A program made the translations under genes and the position numbers. This document shows, one piece after another, positions 1-6,248 of a stretch of 20,973 nucleotides of DNA. The notes below the pieces were generated by a model. That model saw nothing but the letters and a program-made list of their open reading frames with translations, did not search any database and was not told where the DNA came from. The DNA is taken from positions 1-20,973 of the forward strand of contig CALETH010000109.1 in the NCBI GenBank assembly GCA_937920105.1, read 5' to 3'. This DNA comes from an uncultured Bacteroidota bacterium. GTDB lineage: Bacteria > Bacteroidota > Ignavibacteria > UBA10030 > UBA8401. How positions within the stretch are numbered: position 1 is the first letter of the stretch; each line of letters opens with the position of its first letter.

Positions 1-227
1 TAGTTGCAAATAATGGCTCCAATAGCATTTCTGTATTAAAGAATAATGGAGATGGTACTTTTGTATCCAAAGTAGATTATCCAGTAGGAAGTAATCCTCA
101 ATCAGTAACAAGTGCCGATGTAGATGGCAATGGGAGTATGGATATAATAGTTGCAAATAATGGCTCCAATAGCATTTCTGTATTAAAGAATAATGGAGAT
201 GGCACTTTTGCATCCAAAGTAGATTAT
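1..227 (+). repeat. 147-bp FG-GAP coding repeat, near-identical copies
   Basis: Bases 1-80 and 148-227 match at 78 of 80 positions (differences at 56/203 and 64/211). The period is 147 bp, that is 49 codons. A third, diverged copy follows from about 295. The unit encodes a VANNGSNSISVLKNNGDG core followed by a DxDGxGxMD calcium-type loop. Near identity at DNA level between tandem units suggests recent duplication or gene conversion. More copies probably lie beyond the left edge. Confidence 0.9.
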
Positions 228-2300
228 ACAACAGGAACTGGTCCTTACTCTATAACCAGTGCTGATATTGATGGTGATGGGGATATGGATATAATGGTTG
301 TTAATAATGAGGAACGTACGCTTTCAATTTTTAAAAATACAACTATTACTACTTTACCAGCTACAAACATTACCGCTTTTTCTGCTATAATGAATGGTTC
401 AGTACATCCTGAGAATTTGACAACCGATGTTCGCTTTATTTATGGAACAACATCTGGTATTTACACAGATAGTATTATTGCATCACCAACTTCTTTTAAT
501 GGAAATGTTTTTACTTCAGTTTCTGCTGCCCCTACATTATTACAGGAACAATATTATTATCGAGTAGTAAAAAATAATGCTAATGGATATCTACGAGGAG
601 AAGAAATAAGTTTCCAAAAACCGATTGGTATTATTTCATCAGCAATAAATGGAACAATCATCCCTAATGGAACAACACAAGTTTTAGCAGGAAGTAATCA
701 AACATTCACCTATCAACCAAATCCTGGTTATCATTTTGATAGCGTGTTAGTTGATGGAGTAAAACGAACTGATTCTACTTCAAGTTATACCTTTAATAAT
801 GTACAATCATCGCACACTATACAAGTGTATTTTTCAAATATATATTCTATTGTCTCATCTGCAGTAAACGGAACAATTACACCCAATGGAATAACAAATG
901 TTGTAGCAGGCAGTAGCCAACGCTTCACCTATCAACCCAATCCCAATTATAATTATCAATTTGATAGTGTGGTAGTAGATGGTGTAAAAAATGTAGATTC
1001 AACAACCAGTTATACATTTACCAACGTAACATCAACACATACAATACAGGTGTATTACACTTCTTTTATTAAATATCAAGTTTTTTCATCATCCACCAAT
1101 GGAACAATCTCACCCAATGGCATAACACTTGTTCCGCATGGAAACACTCAACTATTTACGTATAGCCCAAGTGCAAACCATCAATTTGATAGTGTTGTAG
1201 TCGATGGAGTAAAAAATGTAGATTCTACCACCAGTTATACATTTACCAATGTAACTTCTGGACCTCATACAATAACAGTCTATAACTCACTTTCTCCTCA
1301 ATATACTATTACTCCATCAGTAGTGAACGGAACAATTTCTCCCAATAGTGCCACTCAAGTTTTTAAAGGAAACACACAACGTTTTACCTATTCACCCAAT
1401 ACTGGTTATCATTTTGATAGTGTCATTGTTGATGGAGTAAAAAATATAGATTCTACAGCAGGATACACATTTATCAATGTAACTGGTCCACATACCATAG
1501 CAGTGTATTATTCCATTAATCAATACCAAATTTTCGCAACAGCAAACAATGGCACCATTACCCCAAATAATCTTATTAATGTGTCACATGGAAGCAATCA
1601 ACAATATATTTATTCACCAACCACTGGTTATCACTTTGATAGTGTAATTGTTGATGGAATAAAAAATATAGATTCTACTAGTAGATATACATTTGTCAAT
1701 ATACAAGCAAATCATCTTTTACAAGTGTATTTTTCTAACACGCCTACACCCGTAGAACTGAAATCATTTTTTGCTGAAGTTGTTGAAAGTAAAGTATCAG
1801 TACGTTGGACTACTCTTATTGAAACCAATAACACCGGTTTTGAAATCCAAGCAACTAAGCAAGGAAGTGAACAATGGAAAAAAGTTGGTTTTGTAGGAAA
1901 AGTGGATAGTAAAGAATATGTATTTATAGATAAAAACACTGTTGCCGGAAAATATTATTATCGTTTAAAACAAATTAACAATGATGGAAGTTACAAATAT
2001 TCAGAAAAGATGGAAGTAGAAATTTCTACACCAAAAGTATTTGCATTGAAAGAAGCATTTCCTAATCCATTTAACCCAACCACAACATTAGAATTTACTG
2101 TACCTACAACCGGCAAAGCAGTCTTAAAAGTTTTTAATACTTTGGGACAAGAAGTTGCAACATTATTTAACAAAGAAGCCGAAGTAGGAACATATCACCA
2201 AGCAGAATTTAACGCAAGCACATTAAATTCTGGAGTGTATTTTGCAAGATTAGAATTTAATGGTAAAGTGCAGATGAGGAAGATTGTGTTGGTGAAGTAG
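1..2300 (+). CDS. Secreted T9SS-sorted repeat protein, 3' part (5' end outside window)
   Basis: The frame is open from the left edge (first complete codon at base 3) to the TAG at 2298-2300, so this is the C-terminal part of a larger extracellular protein. The internal ATG at 138 is not the start, because repeat sequence continues upstream of it. Domains in order: FG-GAP/VCBS-like repeats with Ca-binding-type loops DVDGNGSMD (117-143) and DIDGDGDMD (264-290); a fibronectin-like segment (about 345-620); five repeats of about 72-77 residues (624-1738) with 'NGTIxPN' and 'YxFDSVxVDGxK' cores, resembling bacterial InlB-B/Flg_new repeats; a 'PVELKSF ... NNTGFEIQ' domain (about 1745-2030); and a type A T9SS sorting domain (about 2031-2297) with NPFNPTTTLEF, LGQEVATL and SGVYFARLEF. 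By family knowledge it is exported by Sec, then T9SS, and the sorting domain is removed at the cell surface. Its binding target is unknown. The downstream neighbour is separated by a strong terminator. Confidence 0.9.
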   Translation, partial: VANNGSNSISVLKNNGDGTFVSKVDYPVGSNPQSVTSADVDGNGSMDIIVANNGSNSISVLKNNGDGTFASKVDYTTGTGPYSITSADIDGDGDMDIMVVNNEERTLSIFKNTTITTLPATNITAFSAIMNGSVHPENLTTDVRFIYGTTSGIYTDSIIASPTSFNGNVFTSVSAAPTLLQEQYYYRVVKNNANGYLRGEEISFQKPIGIISSAINGTIIPNGTTQVLAGSNQTFTYQPNPGYHFDSVLVDGVKRTDSTSSYTFNNVQSSHTIQVYFSNIYSIVSSAVNGTITPNGITNVVAGSSQRFTYQPNPNYNYQFDSVVVDGVKNVDSTTSYTFTNVTSTHTIQVYYTSFIKYQVFSSSTNGTISPNGITLVPHGNTQLFTYSPSANHQFDSVVVDGVKNVDSTTSYTFTNVTSGPHTITVYNSLSPQYTITPSVVNGTISPNSATQVFKGNTQRFTYSPNTGYHFDSVIVDGVKNIDSTAGYTFINVTGPHTIAVYYSINQYQIFATANNGTITPNNLINVSHGSNQQYIYSPTTGYHFDSVIVDGIKNIDSTSRYTFVNIQANHLLQVYFSNTPTPVELKSFFAEVVESKVSVRWTTLIETNNTGFEIQATKQGSEQWKKVGFVGKVDSKEYVFIDKNTVAGKYYYRLKQINNDGSYKYSEKMEVEISTPKVFALKEAFPNPFNPTTTLEFTVPTTGKAVLKVFNTLGQEVATLFNKEAEVGTYHQAEFNASTLNSGVYFARLEFNGKVQMRKIVLVK
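624..1738 (+). repeat. Five tandem InlB-B-like protein repeats
   Basis: Five in-frame units begin near 624, 840, 1071, 1299 and 1521. Each has the pattern 'xxNGTIxPN ... FTYxPxxxYxFDSVxVDGxKxxDSTxxYTFxNV ... HTIxVYxS'. Unit length varies between about 216 and 231 bp. The DNA has diverged more than in the upstream 147-bp repeats, although short blocks such as 'TTTGATAGTGT' recur. Such repeats form small beta-rich stalk domains in bacterial surface proteins. Confidence 0.85.
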
Positions 2301-2307
2301 GTTTCAG

Positions 2308-2339
2308 TATTCTGAAATCAGAATTCAGTAGTCAGAATA
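2308..2339. repeat. Short palindrome cluster just after the T9SS gene
   Basis: TATTCTGA (2308-2315) is the reverse complement of TCAGAATA (2332-2339). A competing tight hairpin ATTCTGA-AA-TCAGAAT lies at 2309-2324. It starts 8 nt after the stop codon. There is no T-run, so it may be a 3' mRNA-end structure or a dispersed repeat rather than a terminator. Confidence 0.5.
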
Positions 2340-2353
2340 GCCACGACCTTTAG

Positions 2354-2367
2354 TCCGCCGAGGCGGA
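2354..2367. repeat. GC-rich mini-palindrome
   Basis: TCCGCC-GA-GGCGGA is a 6-bp inverted repeat and is strikingly GC-rich in an AT-rich spacer. 'TTTAGTCC' immediately overlaps its left side and recurs at 2399-2406, next to the terminator. It looks like a fragment of a dispersed repeat. I see no coding potential. Confidence 0.45.
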
Positions 2368-2414
2368 GTGGAAAAATATACAAAAGGAAAAATAGGACTT
2401 TAGTCCAAACCTGT

Positions 2415-2449
2415 AGGGATGGTTGCAAAACCATCCCTTTTTGTTTTTT
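2415..2449 (+). terminator. Rho-independent terminator after the T9SS gene
   Basis: A perfect 10-bp stem AGGGATGGTT / AACCATCCCT (2415-2424 and 2429-2438) has a GCAA loop and is followed directly by TTTTGTTTTTT. It is the strongest terminator in the window. It sits 115 nt after the stop codon of the T9SS-sorted gene. Confidence 0.85.
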
Positions 2450-2466
2450 AGGAAAGGTATTGACTC

Positions 2467-2507
2467 TGAGCGAAGCCGAAGTGGTAAGTTGATTTCGACT
2501 GTGCTCA
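2467..2507. repeat. Imperfect inverted repeat (GAGCGAAGCCGAAG type)
   Basis: TGAGCGAAGCCGAAGT (2467-2482) pairs imperfectly with ATTTCGACTGTGCTCA (2492-2507). There are two mismatches, and two further positions become G-U pairs in RNA. This sequence style, 'CTGAGCGAAG..GAAG' against 'TTCGACT.. GCTCA', resembles dispersed non-coding repeats seen in many bacterial genomes. Membership of a genome-wide family cannot be tested in one window. Confidence 0.5.
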
Positions 2508-2573
2508 ATCAATATTGTGTAACTCTTTGTTTTTTGCACAAAACTATTTTTATTTATCCTAAAATCATAGTAT

Positions 2574-2579
2574 TATAAT
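2574..2579 (+). promoter_or_regulatory. Possible -10 element for the M2 peptidase gene
   Basis: A consensus TATAAT lies 34 nt before the ATG of the peptidase gene. No good -35 hexamer is present at the usual distance (2551-2556 reads TATTTA). The overlapping TAATTTTC also approximates the Bacteroidota -7 motif TAnnTTTG. Placement is plausible because the gene follows a terminator and needs its own promoter. Confidence 0.35.
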
Positions 2580-2613
2580 TTTCAAAATCATCCACTTAAT
2601 CACAGGAGTTTTT

Positions 2614-4404
2614 ATGAAACAAATCCTCACAATTCTATTGTTAGTTTGTATAACAATAACCAACGCAGCAAACAAAACAGTTCAAGAACAAGCAAACGAA
2701 TTTTTAATAATGTATAATTCGTTATATCAATCATTAGCAACAGTTACAAATGAATCACAGTGGAGTTCAAGTACAGATGTTACCGAACAACACACGGGAG
2801 AACGCATTGGTGCAGATAAATCATTCGCAGCAATGATTGGAAGTAAATATATTATCGAAAAATCACATTCACTACTTAAATCCAAAAATGAATTAGATAA
2901 ACTCACCATAAAACAATTAGAAAAAATATTATATAATGCAGCACATTATCCCGGAACAATTCCCAACGTAGTGGCAGAACGAGTTGTTGCAGAAGCAAAC
3001 CAAAGTGCAGTTTTAGATGGTTTTAGATTTTGTGATACGTATGAAAAAGATTCCTGTGTAAAAGTAACCACACCCAATGAAATGCAAAATATTCTTTCCA
3101 CATCTACAAATTTACAAGAACGCCAACATGCGTGGGAAGTATCTAAACAAACAGGACCAGCATTAAAACCCGGACTCATAAAATTGCAAAACTTACGCAA
3201 TCAAATGGCAAAAGAAACCGGCTACAATTCTTATTTTGATTTAGAAGTTTCTGATTATGGAATGAGTGTTTCTGAAATGATGCAATTGATGAACAAAACA
3301 TTAGAAGAAATAAAACCACTCTATCAACAATTACATTATTACGCAAAAAATAAACTCGCAGAAAAATTCAAACAACCAATTCCAAGAAAAATTCCTGCTC
3401 ATTGGATAGGAAATCGTTGGTCACAAGCATGGCCCGGAATAGCAGAAGGAGTGGATTTAGATAATTTATTTAAAGATAAAAAACCGGAATGGATAATTGA
3501 ACAAGCAGAACGTTTTTATACTTCTATGGGAATGCCAAAACTTCCACAATCCTTTTGGGAAAAATCGGATTTGTATGAACTTCCGCCAAATGCACCACGC
3601 AAAAAAAATACCCATGCGTCAGCATGGCACATAAATCTTGATAACGATGTTCGTTCTTTAATGAGTGTGAAAGCAGACCACAATTGGTTTGAAACCACAC
3701 ATCACGAATTAGGACACATTTATTATTATCTTGCGTACAGCAATCCAAATGTTCCAATAACATTGCGTGAAGGAGCAAATAGAGCATTTCACGAAGCAAT
3801 CGGAGATTTAATTTCAATTGCTGCTCGTCAAGTTCCATATCTTAAAGAAATTGGTGTGATGCCGAAAGATATGAAGGTTGACCAAACACAATGGCTTTTA
3901 AGTGAAGCGTTTGATGCAATAGTTTTTATTCCATGGTCTGCAGGAACAATGACTCATTGGGAACATGATTTTTATGAAAAAAAACTTTCACCAAATCAAT
4001 ATAACAAACAATGGTGGGAATATGTTGAAAAATTTCAGGGAATAGAACCACCAACACCACGTGGCGAAGAATTTTGCGATGCAGCAACAAAAACTCACAT
4101 TAATGATGACCCTGCACAATATTATGATTATGCTTTAGCATTTCTCATTAAATATCAACTTCATAATTACATTGCAAAAAACATTTTAAAACAAGACCCA
4201 CACAATTGTAATTATTATGGAAATAAAGAAGTTGGAAAATGGTTGTGGGATTTATTAAAACTTGGTGGAACAAAAGATTGGAGAATTGTTATAAAAGAAA
4301 AAACCGGAGAAGATATTTCTCCTAAAGGAATGTTAGAATATTTTCAACCAGTGATGGAATATCTTAAAAAACAAAATACAGAAAAAAATGTAGGGTGGGA
4401 GTAA
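2614..4404 (+). CDS. M2-family (ACE-like) peptidyl-dipeptidase, exported
   Basis: A 596-residue zinc metallopeptidase related to angiotensin-converting enzyme, releasing C-terminal dipeptides from peptides, probably in the periplasm. Residues 1-20 form a Sec signal peptide (KQILTILLLVCITITNAA). The zinc site is HELGH at 364-368, with the third ligand E394 in GANRAFHEAIGD. The spacing of 26 residues from the second His equals that of human testis ACE. Later, KTH (493-495) with Tyr503 and Tyr506 match the ACE transition-state His and substrate Tyr positions, with one inserted residue between the His and the tyrosines. Length fits single-domain bacterial M2 enzymes. AGGAG at 2604-2608, 5 nt before the ATG, supports the start. 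The gene is monocistronic, with terminators on both sides. The substrate is unknown; peptide scavenging is the likely role. Confidence 0.93.
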   Translation: MKQILTILLLVCITITNAANKTVQEQANEFLIMYNSLYQSLATVTNESQWSSSTDVTEQHTGERIGADKSFAAMIGSKYIIEKSHSLLKSKNELDKLTIKQLEKILYNAAHYPGTIPNVVAERVVAEANQSAVLDGFRFCDTYEKDSCVKVTTPNEMQNILSTSTNLQERQHAWEVSKQTGPALKPGLIKLQNLRNQMAKETGYNSYFDLEVSDYGMSVSEMMQLMNKTLEEIKPLYQQLHYYAKNKLAEKFKQPIPRKIPAHWIGNRWSQAWPGIAEGVDLDNLFKDKKPEWIIEQAERFYTSMGMPKLPQSFWEKSDLYELPPNAPRKKNTHASAWHINLDNDVRSLMSVKADHNWFETTHHELGHIYYYLAYSNPNVPITLREGANRAFHEAIGDLISIAARQVPYLKEIGVMPKDMKVDQTQWLLSEAFDAIVFIPWSAGTMTHWEHDFYEKKLSPNQYNKQWWEYVEKFQGIEPPTPRGEEFCDAATKTHINDDPAQYYDYALAFLIKYQLHNYIAKNILKQDPHNCNYYGNKEVGKWLWDLLKLGGTKDWRIVIKEKTGEDISPKGMLEYFQPVMEYLKKQNTEKNVGWE

Positions 4405-4429
4405 AAATAATTTTAATGTGAAATAATAG

Positions 4430-4468
4430 AAGGTGGTTATGTAAAAATAATCACCTTTTGTTTTTTTA
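4430..4468 (+). terminator. Rho-independent terminator after the M2 peptidase gene
   Basis: Stem AAGGTGGTTAT (4430-4440) pairs with ATAATCACCTT (4447-4457), 11 bp with one G-T wobble and a 6-nt loop. It is followed by TTGTTTTTTT. It lies 25 nt after the stop codon. The rest of the 4405-4730 spacer holds only the tRNA gene and its putative promoter. Confidence 0.8.
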
Positions 4469-4499
4469 ATATCATTCAACTTTCAAAAAGAAAAAAATC

Positions 4500-4528
4500 T
4501 TGCAAAACCCATCATCATTTTGTATCTT
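4500..4528 (+). promoter_or_regulatory. Putative promoter of tRNA-Arg
   Basis: TTGCAA (4500-4505) and TATCTT (4523-4528) are separated by 17 nt. The predicted start lies a few bases before the mature tRNA 5' end at 4541. The fit is moderate, but placement between a terminator and a tRNA gene is what is expected. Confidence 0.4.
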
Positions 4529-4540
4529 AAAAAGATTTTT

Positions 4541-4614
4541 GCACCGGTAGCTCAATTGGATAGAGCATCAGCCTACGAAGCTGAGGGTTGTGGGTTCGAT
4601 TCCCTCCCGGTGTA
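4541..4614 (+). tRNA. tRNA-Arg (anticodon ACG)
   Basis: A 74-nt cloverleaf. Acceptor GCACCGG (4541-4547) pairs with CCGGTGT (4607-4613), ending in a G-U pair. D stem GCTC/GAGC is at 4550-4553 and 4563-4566. Anticodon stem TCAGC/GCTGA (4568-4572, 4580-4584) holds loop CTACGAA with anticodon ACG at 4575-4577. The T arm carries TTCGATT (4595-4601). Discriminator is A4614. The following bases are CAA, so the 3' CCA is not encoded and must be added by nucleotidyltransferase. The T stem has one apparent U-U mismatch (4591/4605). The ACG anticodon is normally edited to ICG by TadA and reads CGU/CGC/CGA. Confidence 0.95.
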
Positions 4615-4730
4615 CAAAATTCCCACCGAAAATTATCTTCACTAAAAATCTTTTCATTGAAAAAATCTCCATAAAGTTTTATCTTTCATCTATAAAAAAT
4701 TGACAAAAATACATTCAACTAAATTTCACT

Positions 4731-6182
4731 ATGCACTCAACCTACGAAGCCGTTATCGGACTTGAAGTTCACGCACAACTCCTCACAAAATCCAAAGCAT
4801 TTTGCGGATGTACTACACAATTTGGAAATTCACCAAACGCCAACACCTGTCCAGTGTGTTTAGGAATGCCCGGAGTTCTTCCCGTACTCAATAAAAATCT
4901 TGTAGAATTTATTATGAAAATGGGATTATCCACCAACTGCACCATTACAGAAAAATCCATCTTTGCAAGAAAAAATTATTTCTATCCGGATTTACCAAAA
5001 GGTTATCAAATTTCTCAATTTGAAAATCCAATTTGTCAACGTGGATATGTGGATATTGAATTAAAGGATGGAAATACAAAACGCATTGGCATTCATCGCA
5101 TTCACATGGAAGAAGATGCCGGAAAATCTATTCATGATATGGGAATGGAAACATTGGTAGATGTGAATCGCTGCGGAGTTCCACTGATAGAAATTGTGAG
5201 TGAACCGGATATACGAACACCGGAAGAGGCATATCAATATCTTACCATGCTCAAACAAATTCTCACCTATCTTGAAATTTGTGATGGAAATATGGAAGAA
5301 GGAAGTTTGCGATGTGATGCAAATATTTCTGTACGAAAAAAAGGAGAAGAAAAGTTTGGAACAAAAACTGAAGTAAAAAACATGAACTCTTTCCGAAATG
5401 TAGAACGTGCAATTGAGTACGAAGTGAATCGACAAATTGAATTGATTGAAGACGGGGGAAAAGTTATTCATGAAACATTATTGTGGGATGCCAATAAAAA
5501 TATTGCCTTACCAATGCGAAGCAAAGAAGAAGCACATGATTATCGTTATTTTCCCGAACCGGATTTAGCACCTGTTGTTGTGGAAAAAGAGTGGATTGAA
5601 AAAATGCAAAAATTATTACCAGAACTTCCCGTGCAGCGTCGCAATAGATTTATTGCAGAATATAATTTACCAAAATATGATGCAGAAATTTTAACATTAG
5701 AAAGAGAACTTGCAGATTATTATGAAAATACTGCATCACAACTTACACACAAAAAATCCGAACATTACAAAACGGTAAGTAATTGGGTAATGACTGATGT
5801 TCTTCGTGTAGTGAATGATGAACACATTCCGCTTTCAGAATTTCCTATCACACCAAATAATTTGGCAGCAATGGTGAACCTTATTGCGGAAGGAACAATC
5901 AGCGGAAAAATTGCAAAAGAAGTTTTTGAAGAAATGTTAAAAACAAAAGAAGAACCAAAAAAAATTGTAGAACGAAAAGGATTGGTGCAAGTTTCTGATA
6001 CCGGAGCAATTGAAAAAGTAATTGATGAAATTTTTGCAAACAATGCAGAACAAATTGAAAAATACAAAGCAGGGAAAACACAAGTATTCGGATTTTTTGT
6101 TGGTGAAACAATGAAAGCGATGAAAGGCAAAGGCAATCCAAAAATTGTGAATGAAATTTTACAGAAAAAGTTGAACAACTAA
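4731..6182 (+). CDS. gatB: Aspartyl/glutamyl-tRNA(Asn/Gln) amidotransferase subunit B
   Basis: Subunit B of the GatCAB complex, which converts Glu-tRNA(Gln) and/or Asp-tRNA(Asn) to the amide forms in the cytoplasm. The 483 residues match the usual full length. N-terminal YEAVIGLEVHAQL, a zinc-knuckle set C25/C27 and C40/C43 (CPVCLGMPGVLPVLN), GSLRCDANISVR and EVKNMNSFRNVERAIEYE are family signatures of the kinase-like domain. The final 150 residues form the helical/YqeY-like tRNA-binding tail. Start: the ATG at 4731 gives the canonical N-terminus, although no Shine-Dalgarno sequence is visible upstream, which is common in this phylum. gatA and gatC are not in the window, so the operon is split, as in many Bacteroidota relatives. 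Confidence 0.97.
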   Translation: MHSTYEAVIGLEVHAQLLTKSKAFCGCTTQFGNSPNANTCPVCLGMPGVLPVLNKNLVEFIMKMGLSTNCTITEKSIFARKNYFYPDLPKGYQISQFENPICQRGYVDIELKDGNTKRIGIHRIHMEEDAGKSIHDMGMETLVDVNRCGVPLIEIVSEPDIRTPEEAYQYLTMLKQILTYLEICDGNMEEGSLRCDANISVRKKGEEKFGTKTEVKNMNSFRNVERAIEYEVNRQIELIEDGGKVIHETLLWDANKNIALPMRSKEEAHDYRYFPEPDLAPVVVEKEWIEKMQKLLPELPVQRRNRFIAEYNLPKYDAEILTLERELADYYENTASQLTHKKSEHYKTVSNWVMTDVLRVVNDEHIPLSEFPITPNNLAAMVNLIAEGTISGKIAKEVFEEMLKTKEEPKKIVERKGLVQVSDTGAIEKVIDEIFANNAEQIEKYKAGKTQVFGFFVGETMKAMKGKGNPKIVNEILQKKLNN

Positions 6183-6196
6183 TATTAACCTTGAAT

Positions 6197-6226
6197 AATG
6201 TCATTCCCGCGAAAGCGGGAATCCAT
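6197..6226. repeat. Dispersed palindromic repeat family A, copy 1
   Basis: A 30-nt element with a hairpin TTCCCGC-GAAA-GCGGGAA flanked by AATGTCA on the left and TCCAT on the right. The second copy is at 20454-20483. It lies 15 nt after the gatB stop. The ATG inside the element opens a spurious N-terminal extension (MSFPRKRESI) of the next gene. REP-like elements of this type are known in many bacteria. Confidence 0.85.
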
Positions 6227-6248
6227 TTTTATACCAATCCACAAACCT

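Noticed and set aside
624..1738. Repeat array considered as CRISPR or satellite DNA
   Set aside because: Units are 216-231 bp, in frame, protein-conserved and DNA-diverged, so they are protein domain repeats.
2318..2539. Minus-strand 73-codon ORF in the spacer
   Set aside because: It is made of translated palindromic repeats and the terminator, with no ribosome site or recognisable family.
4700..4705. TTGACA upstream of gatB as a -35 box
   Set aside because: A -10 at the normal distance would fall on the start codon at 4731 and no TATAAT-like hexamer is present there.
5061..6204. Long minus-strand ORFs opposite gatB
   Set aside because: They are Phe/Ser-rich shadows produced by the AT-rich codon use of gatB.
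6198..6248. N-terminal extension of the DUF2339 protein from the ATG at 6198
   Set aside because: The ATG and first codons belong to a dispersed repeat; the ATG at 6249 opens directly into the hydrophobic N-terminus.
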